DNA of 64,000 nt, from the NCBI RefSeq assembly GCF_030409755.1, contig NZ_JAUFQE010000001.1:1860001-1924000 (forward strand). Reading direction: 5' to 3'. Numbering within the stretch: position 1 is the stretch's first letter; each line of letters begins with the position of its first letter. The DNA is from Vibrio lentus (lineage in GTDB: Bacteria > Pseudomonadota > Gammaproteobacteria > Enterobacterales > Vibrionaceae). The notes below the pieces were generated by a model. It saw only the letters and a list, made by a program, of their open reading frames with translations. It had not been told where the DNA came from and did not search any database. The translations under genes and the position numbers were made by a program. Of this stretch, positions 45,005 to 54,257 are shown piece by piece.

Positions 45005-45682
45005 TTATTTCTTTTTCGTGATGCCATGAACTGTCTTTAGACTAGCGAAAGCAATTAAACAATAAGCTAAAAGCTCTGTGCCTTCTTCAGCGATGTTTTT
45101 AACCACGCGAACATAATCATCGCCCATAACATTGTGCCAAAAGCTGCCCATGCCGAACAGGCGAGAGAACACCAACAATAGCATCACGCCAGTAACCAGA
45201 AGGTTCATGTGTGGAGAGGCAAGAATAAGCGCAAGCTGATCAATAGTGCGTTTACCATTCTTGATTGCGTAAAAAATGGCACTGCCTGCAATCAATAGAG
45301 CAGGGACAACCCATGCTCCGTGCTCTATTTTGTCGAACCAAAAATCCATTTCACGAATAAACATCACCGCGAAGAATGCGCTGATGAGCAGAGCCGCATG
45401 TTTAACTTCACGCTTCTCTCTTGCTAGGTAAGCAAAAGATCCAGACGTTACGATAAGCAGAATCTGTTGAAGCATCTCGGTTACTGAGATCTCACCAACA
45501 TTGCCATTTAGCAATACAAAATCAATTCGAAGTGCAAGGTTTGCGACGATGCTGATCGCCAATACGACTAACGCTGTCTGGCATCGTTTATAGATCACTT
45601 GAGAAGTTGATTGCGACAGCGTGAACTCTGGGAGCTCAAGTGACATATGAGTTTGTTCTTTGGTTTTAGATTGGCTTTTCAT
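45005..45682 (-). CDS. Multi-helix membrane protein of unknown function
   Basis: A 225-residue inner-membrane protein with about six helices. The loop VRVVKNIAEEGTELLAYCLIAFAS near the C-terminus is distinctive: an amphipathic segment with EEGTE before the last helix. The start could be 45682 or the internal ATG at 45646; neither has a strong ribosome site. It converges with the DUF218 gene, 4 bases apart. I do not recognise a named family. Confidence 0.7.
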   Translation of the reverse strand: MKSQSKTKEQTHMSLELPEFTLSQSTSQVIYKRCQTALVVLAISIVANLALRIDFVLLNGNVGEISVTEMLQQILLIVTSGSFAYLAREKREVKHAALLISAFFAVMFIREMDFWFDKIEHGAWVVPALLIAGSAIFYAIKNGKRTIDQLALILASPHMNLLVTGVMLLLVFSRLFGMGSFWHNVMGDDYVRVVKNIAEEGTELLAYCLIAFASLKTVHGITKKK

Positions 45683-45795
45683 ATCAATACGGCTTGTAAT
45701 ATTTTGTAACAGGCTGGCATTCTATCGTTTCGAGTGTCTCCACAATGTCATGGAAATGTCAGAAATAAAACACTGTTCAATTGTTGTGTGTATAC

Positions 45796-45828
45796 GGTAA
45801 ACCGCTGCCTTGAGGCAGGCAGTTTACG
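45796..45828. other. Stable intergenic hairpin
   Basis: GTAAAC-GCTGCCT / AGGCAGGC-GTTTAC arms (with bulges) and a 2-base loop, in the region between the membrane protein and the small lipoprotein. There is no strong T-run; it could be an RNA element or a residual mobile-element end. Confidence 0.45.
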
Positions 45829-45894
45829 TAACGTACTAGAATTTTTGGGGCGGGGTCTTACAGCGGTGAGGTTAGAAACTCGCAGTCGAAGTGA

Positions 45895-46149
45895 TTACTT
45901 TTCAGCTTCTTGCTCGTGGTTATTGCGGTAGTACTCCCACTGTTCAATGCGCTCACCGTCATCGAATACACAGTAAGTGGTACGTTGATTGTTTTCAGTC
46001 ACCGTATCTAATTCGCCATCTTGTTGAACACAATAAACCGCAGCTGGGTTAGCGACTGAAACACGTTGGCCTTCGCTATATTCTGCATAGTCGTTTGCAC
46101 AACCGCCTAATACAACGGCAAATACAGCCATCAAACCAATTTTCTTCAT
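45895..46149 (-). CDS. Small DUF333-type lipoprotein
   Basis: An 84-residue predicted lipoprotein. The lipobox is LGGC (Cys17) after a short hydrophobic signal. The body contains NPAAVYCVQQDGELDTV and TTYCVFDDGERIEQWEYYR, the two-Cys pattern of DUF333 proteins (sometimes annotated as putative hemolysins, without functional proof). A ribosome site GGAGATAA precedes the ATG. Single gene. Confidence 0.85.
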   Translation of the reverse strand: MKKIGLMAVFAVVLGGCANDYAEYSEGQRVSVANPAAVYCVQQDGELDTVTENNQRTTYCVFDDGERIEQWEYYRNNHEQEAEK

Positions 46150-46331
46150 GTTTATCTCCTACGTGATAACTCTATAATCGAATGCGTTAAGTTCTACAGA
46201 ACCAAATGAGAAGCTCTATGAAATTAGTATATTTTAGATTTAAGAAAAGGTTGTCCTAATTTGGTCAAGATATTGAAATAGGTTGATATTTCTTCATGTT
46301 TAGCTGCTTTTTGGGTGTTAGATCAAGCTAA

Positions 46332-46439
46332 GAGAGGCCATGGTATTACGAGATTAGTACACGGACAGCTGAGGATTTTGAAGCGGAACTGACTCTTTCA
46401 AGGCAATGCATAAACTGGGTTAAAGAGCGTGGTGTTTGA
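46332..46439 (+). pseudogene. Possible remnant of a 3' gene end
   Basis: A 35-codon open stretch ending in TGA reads ERPWYYEISTRTAEDFE followed by AELTLSRQCINWVKERGV. The composition looks coding-like, but there is no start codon or ribosome site and a stop lies directly upstream. No family recognised. It sits in the otherwise empty 46150-46521 interval. Confidence 0.25.
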
Positions 46440-46521
46440 TGTTGTGTCACTTGTTCTTAGCCTCGAATCTATTCTCTATTATGATATGATGCCGCCCAAA
46501 TTCAGTTGAGCAGTCAGAATC

Positions 46522-47040
46522 ATGAGACATCTAAAAACCACAATTCACCCTGATATCGATCACCTAGACAATAAAACCGTATACAAGCGTAACGCTGCCC
46601 GTGCAATTGTCTTAGATGGTGAAAACATTCTGATGCTGTACACCGAGCGCTATCACGATTACACCATTCCTGGTGGTGGTTTGGATGAAGGTGAAGATGT
46701 GATTGCTGGTATGGTTCGTGAACTCGAAGAAGAAACCGGTGCAAAGAACATTCATAGCATCAAGCCGTTCGGCATTTTTGAAGAGTTTCGTCCTTGGTAT
46801 AAAGACGACGCAGATATGATGCACATGATCTCTTACTGCTACTCATGCAAGATCGATCGTGAGCTTGGTGAAACGGCTTACGAAGATTATGAAGTGAAAA
46901 ATGGGATGAAACCGGTTTGGATGAATATCCATGAAGCGATTGCCCATAATGAAAAGACCATGGCCGAGAGCCCGAAAAAGGGCATGAGTATTGAGCGTGA
47001 AACCTTCTTACTGCATTTGATTGCCAAAGAGATGCTTTAG
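46522..47040 (+). CDS. Nudix hydrolase
   Basis: A 172-residue Nudix-fold pyrophosphohydrolase. The Nudix box is complete: GGGLDEGEDVIAGMVRELEE followed by ETGA (GX5EX7REUXEEXGU). An N-terminal 20 residues and a C-terminal helix with MAESPKKGMSIERETFLLH are extra to the core. Substrate not predictable. Single gene with its own terminator. Confidence 0.92.
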   Translation: MRHLKTTIHPDIDHLDNKTVYKRNAARAIVLDGENILMLYTERYHDYTIPGGGLDEGEDVIAGMVRELEEETGAKNIHSIKPFGIFEEFRPWYKDDADMMHMISYCYSCKIDRELGETAYEDYEVKNGMKPVWMNIHEAIAHNEKTMAESPKKGMSIERETFLLHLIAKEML

Positions 47041-47084
47041 ACGCAGAGACTTTCGATTTTTTAAGCATCTCTACCTCAAACTTA

Positions 47085-47127
47085 TCTAGTTAATCTAGTT
47101 AATCTAGTTAATCTAGTTAATCTAGTT
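47085..47127. repeat. Tandem 9-bp repeat TCTAGTTAA, about 4.8 copies
   Basis: Four perfect TCTAGTTAA units plus TCTAGTT, starting 45 bases after the Nudix stop and just before its terminator. Confidence 0.95.
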
Positions 47128-47137
47128 GATATCTAAC

Positions 47138-47170
47138 CGCCTAAAAGCTGTGTGCTTTTAGGCGTTTTTT
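47138..47170 (+). terminator. Intrinsic terminator after the Nudix gene
   Basis: CGCCTAAAAGC / GCTTTTAGGCG with a 5-base loop followed by TTTTTT. Confidence 0.95.
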
Positions 47171-47617
47171 ATGTGCTTAATTTATTCCTAGGTGCCCATC
47201 AGCTCTCTATACATCTAATTGAATGTTGCTGTTTCGAACCCAGTTTAGTTCGTGTTTCGTGTGATTTATGTTGGCATAAAGAATAGATCAAACCATTGGC
47301 TTTTAAATTGACTAAACATTTGAGCAAATTGATTCCTATTTTGAACATATGACTCATCAGCCTCAGTTTAAAAAGTTAGAAACACAAATTAACCTTTATT
47401 TTCATATCCTTATCATTACCTTTCACTTACTCGAAAACTTGGCTTCCCTTTTGCTTTATTGAATATGCAGCTTGTTTACTCGGCATCAACACTAATAGAC
47501 CAGCACTTGATTCGTTCCACCATTTACTTGTTTGAATCACGTTTATTTAATCTGCCGTTTTGAGTTCAAGTACTTTTCAAGGAATTCGCCTTAGCGAAGA
47601 TAAAGTAGAGGTTTATT
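47171..47617. other. Long upstream region of the LruC-domain gene
   Basis: About 450 bases of AT-rich DNA without an open reading frame of note or an obvious RNA structure. It probably holds the promoter and regulatory sites of the LruC/lipoprotein pair. Confidence 0.45.
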
Positions 47618-49726
47618 ATGAAATACAGACAGGTTATTTCCCTTATCACAGCGGCAGTCAGTGCCCCTCTCTATGCAACGTCCGTTGATCTAGATTTTTC
47701 TAACCATATTGAATCAACAAATTTGAGCACTTGGGCGGGCCCTTCTTACGATGGAACGGTCATTCATTTTTTGAATGTGGGCACACACAATGGAAAAACG
47801 ATAGATGCGAAAGTGAGCAGTGAAGTTTTTGGTGATGCTACGTTTTTATTCCACACTCCCGATTATAAAGAAGGCCCGGATCAGCCAGACGGAGACATTG
47901 GTTTCCTTTATCAAACGAATTCTGCTGGCGCAGCGGGTCTTATCTATACGTTCGAATTTTATGATGGAACCGACGGGTTATCTGGCACGTTTTCAGAACC
48001 TTATACCGTTCCAGAGTTCGATATGATTGGTTATGACATTGATGGCGAACCCGTTCAATCAGAGCAAGTTCGTGTGTTTAAAAGTGAAGGTTTTTACAGC
48101 TATCAAACAGGTTCTGCAGGCGCGAGTTTAACCGCTGAGGAAAGCGAAGATGGAGATTCGGTTTTGTTCAGTGGGCCAGGTACCAATTACTCTGAAACCG
48201 ATACTTCAGGGGCGGTCAAATTTACGTTCAAAAATACCTCGATTGTCACCCTACAATTTGAAACGGTGACGACAAGCGGTAGTAGTTTCCCAAATCCCAT
48301 CTTTTCCGCGTTCGATGGTAACTGGGATCTCTCCGGATTCACCACTCCAATTGAAAGCTCCGATGAATCTGATTTCGGAGACGCTCCTGATAGTTACGGC
48401 ACATTGCAGGCAAGTAATGGTGCTGAGCACGCGGTCTCTTCAACACTATATCTAGGCGCGAGTATTGATGCAGATACCGATGGACAACCCGGTGCGTCAT
48501 CAAATGGCGATGATTTGGATATTGGCGGGAATGATGACGACGGCATTACTTTGTTATCTAACCTAGAGATAGGACTGGATAGCCTAATCAACGTAAATGT
48601 AGTGGGGAGTGGTTATCTTCAAGCGTGGGCTGATTGGGACATGGATGGGGCATTCGCTGACGACGAGCAAATACTGACAAATCATGCAGTAGTGGATGGT
48701 AGTCAAGTTGTTCCGATTCGTGTTGGTGATGATGCAGCTGTTGGTGTCGTTCAAACTCGCTTCCGCTTAGCAAGTAGCCCGAACATTCCAAGTGATGGTT
48801 ATGTAGGCGATGGCGAAGTAGAGGATTATGTTTTTAATGTAACTGACCCAGGAACCACTATCCAACATTCAAATTACTACACAGCGGCGTTCGAAGATAA
48901 TTGGCCAGAAGTGGGTGACTTTGATCTAAATGATGTTGTGGTCTATTACCGCACGACCATTCTAAGTAAAGACGATGTGGTTCTTCGAATGGACATTACA
49001 GGAACGATAATGGCTTATGGTGCCTCTTACGGCAACGGTTTAGGCTGGAAACTTAATGGCTTTGACGAATCAGATATTGATCTTCAAACCGCTCGAGTAC
49101 AAAGAAACGGTGTAACTCGCGCTGATATCTCGCCGTTTACTGGGGAAGACAAAGAAGTCGCATCGCCAGGAGGAGACCTAGTCGTCGTTGCTTCTTTAAA
49201 TCTAAAAAATGATCTACCTATCAATGCCGAGTGTATGTTCCACCGCACCAACCCTTCTTGTAGCCCGTCGTTGGAGTCTGAACAAATGACGTTCAGCATT
49301 TCTCTACCATTTGCTTCTGGAAGTGAGCCAACAGTGAGTTCACTGGTGCCGTTAAGTGGCTTTGACCCGTTCATCTTTGGGCCGGGTGAAGGTCAGTATC
49401 ATGGTGATAGCTTCACTAGCTCTCCGGGTAAAGACTTAGAGATTCATACTGCCGATTTCCCACCGACAACTCGCGGTACGTTAGTTAGTGATTTCTACGG
49501 AATTGCGCAGGATGACTCTGACCCGTCGAGCAATAAATATTATCGAACTACGCAAAATATGCCTTGGGGAATATTAATTTCATCTCCTTGGAATCACCCG
49601 GCAGAGTACATTGATATCAGTGAGGCGTATCCTGATTTTGCCGAATGGGCGACCTCAGGGGGCTCAGCGAAGCCAACTTGGTACCAAAACCCGACTTCAG
49701 ATAAAACTTGGTCAACAGAAGACTAA
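47618..49726 (+). CDS. Secreted LruC/GEVED-domain protein
   Basis: A 702-residue exported protein. The signal peptide ends near LYATS. Residues about 22-240 form a beta-rich N-terminal domain. A GEVED domain spans about 252-408, from DFGDAPDSYGTLQ through Asp-rich GASIDADTDG and GDDLDIGGNDDDG (calcium-binding-like) to GDGEVEDYVF. A LruC domain starts at about 420 with FEDNWPEVGDFDLNDVVV and runs near to the end. LruC-domain proteins are surface or secreted proteins of unknown function. It precedes a lipoprotein gene by 13 bases, so the two are co-expressed. Confidence 0.88.
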   Translation: MKYRQVISLITAAVSAPLYATSVDLDFSNHIESTNLSTWAGPSYDGTVIHFLNVGTHNGKTIDAKVSSEVFGDATFLFHTPDYKEGPDQPDGDIGFLYQTNSAGAAGLIYTFEFYDGTDGLSGTFSEPYTVPEFDMIGYDIDGEPVQSEQVRVFKSEGFYSYQTGSAGASLTAEESEDGDSVLFSGPGTNYSETDTSGAVKFTFKNTSIVTLQFETVTTSGSSFPNPIFSAFDGNWDLSGFTTPIESSDESDFGDAPDSYGTLQASNGAEHAVSSTLYLGASIDADTDGQPGASSNGDDLDIGGNDDDGITLLSNLEIGLDSLINVNVVGSGYLQAWADWDMDGAFADDEQILTNHAVVDGSQVVPIRVGDDAAVGVVQTRFRLASSPNIPSDGYVGDGEVEDYVFNVTDPGTTIQHSNYYTAAFEDNWPEVGDFDLNDVVVYYRTTILSKDDVVLRMDITGTIMAYGASYGNGLGWKLNGFDESDIDLQTARVQRNGVTRADISPFTGEDKEVASPGGDLVVVASLNLKNDLPINAECMFHRTNPSCSPSLESEQMTFSISLPFASGSEPTVSSLVPLSGFDPFIFGPGEGQYHGDSFTSSPGKDLEIHTADFPPTTRGTLVSDFYGIAQDDSDPSSNKYYRTTQNMPWGILISSPWNHPAEYIDISEAYPDFAEWATSGGSAKPTWYQNPTSDKTWSTED

Positions 49727-49739
49727 TCAAGGAGGATTT

Positions 49740-50282
49740 ATGAAAACAATCAAACTAATACTGAGTAGCGTGTCTCTTGTCTTCCTTTCAGCTTGTGGTG
49801 GCGGGGGAGGTGGTGGTAGCAGTAGCGCTTCAGCTCCAAGCTCTGTGACTCCACCAAGTAATGCACCAGCTGGAGGAAGCAGCTCTGTGACTCCACCAAG
49901 TAATGCACCAGCTGGAGGAAGCAGCTCGGTTACCTCTAGCGTTGCACCTGCACAACAGTCTTTGAGTTCGGTAGAGCTCTCTATCCCGGAAGGCTTCGAT
50001 TTTTCGACTGAAAGGGAAGTTACCGTGAGCGTTGATGTGGCAAGTTCACAGAGCTCCCGAGGCTTTATGAGCATCTACACTGATTTTAATGGAGAGGTTG
50101 TCGATTACACCTCACAAGTGTTGAGAACGCCGATCAATGAGGATATTGATTTTTCAACGACACTGCTTCTTCCAAATCATGTTGATAAGGTTTGGGTAGA
50201 AGTATGGTATCCATCCGCAATGGGAAGTGAAGTGAAGCGTTTAGTGGACATCAACAACGGGCAGGTAGACGTCGTCCTTTAA
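49740..50282 (+). CDS. Lipoprotein with Ser/Pro/Gly-rich repeat linker
   Basis: A 180-residue lipoprotein. The lipobox is LSAC (Cys19), followed by a run of seven glycines and a low-complexity linker containing two perfect 14-residue repeats (SSVTPPSNAPAGGS type). A compact C-terminal domain follows (VELSIPEGFDFSTEREVTVS onwards). The ATG at 49740 has AAGGAGG at 49729-49735. The operon partner is the LruC-domain protein. It may anchor or display at the outer membrane. No family recognised for the C-terminal domain. Confidence 0.85.
   Translation: MKTIKLILSSVSLVFLSACGGGGGGGSSSASAPSSVTPPSNAPAGGSSSVTPPSNAPAGGSSSVTSSVAPAQQSLSSVELSIPEGFDFSTEREVTVSVDVASSQSSRGFMSIYTDFNGEVVDYTSQVLRTPINEDIDFSTTLLLPNHVDKVWVEVWYPSAMGSEVKRLVDINNGQVDVVL
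49839..49922 (+). repeat. Two perfect 42-bp tandem repeats inside the lipoprotein gene
   Basis: Positions 49839-49880 and 49881-49922 are identical, with the first 5 bases of a third unit following. Being 14 codons, a copy-number change would keep the frame and alter linker length. Confidence 0.95.
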
Positions 50283-50308
50283 ATCTCATCATTTAACAAA
50301 CCTAAAAT

Positions 50309-50340
50309 ATTTGCCGCCATTTTGGCGGCAAATTTTCTTT
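50309..50340 (+). terminator. Intrinsic terminator after the lipoprotein gene
   Basis: TTTGCCGCCA / TGGCGGCAAA with a 2-4 base loop followed by TTTTC and a T-rich run. Confidence 0.92.
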
Positions 50341-50493
50341 TTGTAGCCTTGAAAAACAACGGAACGATTAAATATAAATTTGGTTGATATTGTCAACTAT
50401 GTCTTTTTGGTGTACCTTTAAACCTGAGAATGTACCAAGCTCCCAGACGAATCCATGGTACAGCCGCGAACCCGTCCTCAAAGAAAGAATTCC

Positions 50494-52257
50494 ATGAATA
50501 AAAGACAGTTTATTGCCCACTATTTGCGTATGAATCGCACTTCTTATTTGTTGGCGATAGTTTTCATTTTTCTCGTAAATTGGCTTCAAGTTGAAATACC
50601 ACGCTATATCCAATTGGCGATAGATCTGATTGATGATGCTTCCTCAAGTGGCCATCAGCAGCTTCAAACCTATGTTTGGATTGTGGTTGGCATGTCGGTC
50701 GCCATGGTTGTGGTGCGTATATTGTCTCGTATCTATGCGCTTAACCCTGGGCGGATTACAGAGGCGGCTCTTAAGACGACACTTCTCCAAAAGTTAAACC
50801 GTTTACCTAACAGCTTTCACCAGAGGTTTGCGTCAGGAAGACTGATCTCCATCATCAATAATGACCTCAGTGGCATTCGCTTGCTGTTTGGTGTGGGCTT
50901 TCTGCAGTTCTTTAATGCCCTGTTGGCACTGTCATTAACACCGCTCTACATGTGGCGCATATCGCCAGAGCTTACGATGTACTCGATTATTCCTATCTCA
51001 ATCGCTTTTGTGATTTTCCGTGTTGGTTTTAAACGGATGAAGGCGCTGCATTTAGAACATATGAAGCGTTTACAGAATCTGTCTGCTCAGTTGATGAGTT
51101 ACCTATCGGGGATTGATTTGATCAAGAGTCAGCAGATGTCACCTTGGGTGAAGGCCGAAACCGAAAAGCTCAATCAGCGACTGCTTGAATGTCGCCTTAA
51201 GATCACTCGTATTCAAGTCTTCTTCATGCCTGTTCTCGATTATGCCAACGACTTAATGAAAATCATCATTCTGGGACTTGGTGGCTTTATGCTAATGAGG
51301 CAAGAGCTTACTTTAGGCGAAATAACCGCTTTCCTGACTTATTCTGTTTTACTCGCTATGCCATTGATGCAGCTCGGCAGAATCGCGACCATTTATCAGC
51401 GTGGCATAGTGGGAATTCAAAGCGCACAAACTATTCTTAATGCGCAAGTTCCAGAATTGGATGACGCGAAGTTGTCTGAATTAGACGTTGAATCTTTCAA
51501 GGGAAAGGCATTTTCTGTGCGCAACCTGAGCTTCCAATACGAAGGTGAGGAGCGACTCATTCTTGATAACATCAGTTTTGATATTCCAGCAGGTAAGAAA
51601 ATCGGTGTATTAGGAGGAATTGGCTCAGGTAAAACGACGTTGGTTAACTGCTTGAATCACCATCTAGATGTGCCTAAAGGAACGGTTTTTCTCGGGGAAA
51701 CAGACGTAACAAGCTTTTCACGCAGTGATTTACGCCGTTATGTCAAAACGGTTACTCAGGATCCTTACTTGTTTTCAGCAACGGTTGAAGACAACATTCG
51801 TTTTGGCAGTTTGGATACTGAACTCGCAAAGAGTCAGGTTGATGAAGTTCTTGAGTTGAGCCAACTAGCGAATGACGTCACTCGTTTTGAAAACGGCGAC
51901 CAAACCTTAGTCGGTGAAAAAGGGATCATGTTATCGGGTGGCCAGAAGCAACGCCTAAGTATTGCGCGTGCTTTATTAGAGCCTACAGATTTAATCATCA
52001 TGGATAACGTTCTGTCAGCAGTCGATTATGAAACGGAAAGAAAGATCTTAGAAGGCCTGTTCAATCGATTGAAAAATCAATCTGTGCTGGTGGTTTCGCA
52101 TCGTGTTAATGCCCTTGAATATATGGACGAAATCATTGTTCTGAATGAAGGGAAAGTGATCGCGAAAGGTGACCATGACACCTTATTAAAAACTTGTGCT
52201 TACTATTACGACACTTGGCAATTACAACAGAATGAAACGGAGGCAGCGGCATGTTAA
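50494..52257 (+). CDS. mdlA: Heterodimeric ABC exporter subunit A (MdlA-like)
   Basis: A 587-residue half-transporter with six N-terminal helices and an ABC ATPase domain from about residue 335. Walker A is GGIGSGKT and the signature LSGGQKQR is canonical. Walker B reads LIIMDNVLSAVD, so the catalytic Glu is replaced by Asn; the H-loop is VVSHRVNA. The ATG at 50494 is preferred over 50455 because AAAGAAAG precedes it. It overlaps subunit B by 7 bases. Size and order match E. coli MdlA/MdlB. Substrate unknown. Confidence 0.85.
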   Translation: MNKRQFIAHYLRMNRTSYLLAIVFIFLVNWLQVEIPRYIQLAIDLIDDASSSGHQQLQTYVWIVVGMSVAMVVVRILSRIYALNPGRITEAALKTTLLQKLNRLPNSFHQRFASGRLISIINNDLSGIRLLFGVGFLQFFNALLALSLTPLYMWRISPELTMYSIIPISIAFVIFRVGFKRMKALHLEHMKRLQNLSAQLMSYLSGIDLIKSQQMSPWVKAETEKLNQRLLECRLKITRIQVFFMPVLDYANDLMKIIILGLGGFMLMRQELTLGEITAFLTYSVLLAMPLMQLGRIATIYQRGIVGIQSAQTILNAQVPELDDAKLSELDVESFKGKAFSVRNLSFQYEGEERLILDNISFDIPAGKKIGVLGGIGSGKTTLVNCLNHHLDVPKGTVFLGETDVTSFSRSDLRRYVKTVTQDPYLFSATVEDNIRFGSLDTELAKSQVDEVLELSQLANDVTRFENGDQTLVGEKGIMLSGGQKQRLSIARALLEPTDLIIMDNVLSAVDYETERKILEGLFNRLKNQSVLVVSHRVNALEYMDEIIVLNEGKVIAKGDHDTLLKTCAYYYDTWQLQQNETEAAAC

Positions 52258-54035
52258 AGGGTGTTGATGTTAAGTATCTAAAGCACTTTTTTAAGTTTGC
52301 TAAGAAATACAAACGCTCAGCAATTCTGGGTGTTGCGATGCTTCCGTTGTCGGTGATCACAAGCCTGCTGTTCCCTTGGTTGATTATTCAAGTGATCGAC
52401 GTGCATTTGAGCAAGGGTGATATGGACGGGTTACTTGAGTATGTCTTCTATTTAGTTCTTGTCTTGATTGCCAGTTATGTGGTCGACACTACCTATTCGT
52501 ATAATCTGCGAAAGACAGGCCAGTACACCATTACTGACATGCGCTCAGTACTGTTTGAGCGTGTGCTTAAACTGCCTCGTAGCTATTTCGATAACACACC
52601 GATTGGTGTGACTCTTTCGCGTCTGACCAGTGATCTAGAAACGATAGGCGAGACGTTTATTCAATCTGTCGTTGGATTGGTTAAAGACAGTATCAACACC
52701 ATTGCTCTGCTTATTATGATGCTCTTCATTGATTGGCAGTTAACTATGATTGTGCTGATTATCATGCCTCCCGTGATGTACTTGACGGTCTATGTGCGTA
52801 ATCGTCTCCGCGCGATGTATAAGGTTACTCGCTCAACACTGGCGCGTGGTATTGGCTTCCTACAAGAAGTGCTATTTGGCATGAAAACCGTTCAGATGTA
52901 TCGCGCTGAGGAGCAAGTCGAGCAACGATACCAAGGCTACACGGATGAGTTTTTACGAGCTCAAAAGAAGATCAATAAGTACGATGCGATTTTGTTCTCG
53001 TTTATCTCGGGCATCACCTCAATCACTATCGCGATTATGATCTGGTACGGCTCAGAGCAAGTCATTGAAGGTGCGTTAACATTGGGTGTGCTGATCGCAT
53101 TCATCAACACGCTCGAAAAGGTGTTTGTTCCCATTCGTGACTTTACTTCTCAGATTGCCTCTATTCAAAGCTCGTTTGCGGCTTTTGACCACATTGAAGA
53201 GCTTTTTGTCGAGCCGACAGAAGAGGAAGGGCGTAACTTATTGCCATCTCATCAAGTCAAAAACCAGCTCGAAAAGTTTGTCAGTCTTGAGTTCAAAAAT
53301 GTGAGTTTCCGCTACAAAGACGATTCTCCATATGTTCTAAAGAATGTCTCTTTTGTACTGGGGAAAGGGCATCAAATCGCACTTGTCGGTTCAACGGGTT
53401 CAGGTAAGTCGACGATTCTGCGTCTGATCTCTAAAACTTATCAAGATTATGAAGGCAGCATTTTGTTGAATGGCATTGAGTTGTCACAAATTTCAAGCGA
53501 AGACTCTGCCCACTTGTTCTCAATGATGATGCAAGATGTGCACTTATTCGAAGAGACGATTCAGTTCAATATTGCTTTGGGTAAGGAACATCTTACTAGA
53601 GCTGAGGTTGAACAAGCAGCGCGCTATGTGTACGCGGATAAGTTTATTGAGCAATTGCCACAAAGCTATGATTTCCATTTAGAAAAGAATGGCTCAAATT
53701 TATCTGTGGGGCAAACGCAGCTCATTTCGTTTGCACGAGCGGTCGCACAAGGTGGGCAGCTGATGATGCTTGATGAGGCAACTAGCTCAGTAGACTCAAT
53801 TACCGAAGACCTTATTCAAAAAGCGATGCAGCGCCTTTTTAAAGAAAAAACCGTGATTGCGATAGCGCACCGACTGAGTACCGTCCGTCACTCTGACACT
53901 ATTTTGGTGCTGGAAAAGGGTGAAATCGTTGAACAAGGCAATCATCAACAATTGGTCGCACACAATGGTATTTATGCCGGTTTGTTGCAAGAATCGATTG
54001 TAGAAACGAGCGATTCTCAAGCTACGGTAGCCTAA
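52251..54035 (+). CDS. mdlB: Heterodimeric ABC exporter subunit B (MdlB-like)
   Basis: A 594-residue half-transporter with six helices and an ABC domain. Walker A GSTGSGKST and Walker B LMMLDEATSSVD with the catalytic Glu are intact, as is the H-loop IAHRLST. The signature is altered to LSVGQTQL. Combined with subunit A, one nucleotide site is canonical (B Walker motifs with A signature) and one is degenerate (A Walker motifs with B signature). This asymmetry is characteristic of heterodimeric exporters. Confidence 0.87.
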   Translation: MLKGVDVKYLKHFFKFAKKYKRSAILGVAMLPLSVITSLLFPWLIIQVIDVHLSKGDMDGLLEYVFYLVLVLIASYVVDTTYSYNLRKTGQYTITDMRSVLFERVLKLPRSYFDNTPIGVTLSRLTSDLETIGETFIQSVVGLVKDSINTIALLIMMLFIDWQLTMIVLIIMPPVMYLTVYVRNRLRAMYKVTRSTLARGIGFLQEVLFGMKTVQMYRAEEQVEQRYQGYTDEFLRAQKKINKYDAILFSFISGITSITIAIMIWYGSEQVIEGALTLGVLIAFINTLEKVFVPIRDFTSQIASIQSSFAAFDHIEELFVEPTEEEGRNLLPSHQVKNQLEKFVSLEFKNVSFRYKDDSPYVLKNVSFVLGKGHQIALVGSTGSGKSTILRLISKTYQDYEGSILLNGIELSQISSEDSAHLFSMMMQDVHLFEETIQFNIALGKEHLTRAEVEQAARYVYADKFIEQLPQSYDFHLEKNGSNLSVGQTQLISFARAVAQGGQLMMLDEATSSVDSITEDLIQKAMQRLFKEKTVIAIAHRLSTVRHSDTILVLEKGEIVEQGNHQQLVAHNGIYAGLLQESIVETSDSQATVA

Positions 54036-54216
54036 TTATCTCAAGTCAGACTTACCGTTTTCGATGAGATAAATTGCTGTTGATTATGCTTAATCAGTTT
54101 CTATTCTTTTCTGTTATCCCCAGTGGCTTAGGGAAAATAAACATATTTTACGATTATTAATATGTTATGATCTCCTTACTACTAAAGGGGTGTCTTAGGG
54201 CATCGGAATGTATGCG

Positions 54217-54233
54217 AGCAAGACGAACTTGCT
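54217..54233 (+). other. Small hairpin in the leader of the 92-residue orphan gene
   Basis: AGCAAG-ACGAA-CTTGCT, 25 bases before the start of the next gene. Could influence translation; evidence limited to the inverted repeat. Confidence 0.35.
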
Positions 54234-54257
54234 TGTGTCAGTCATTTTCTGGCGAAT

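Noticed and set aside
47085..47127. CRISPR array
   Set aside because: Direct repeats of 9 bases without spacers; a simple tandem repeat. The same applies to the arrays at 19607 and 58651.
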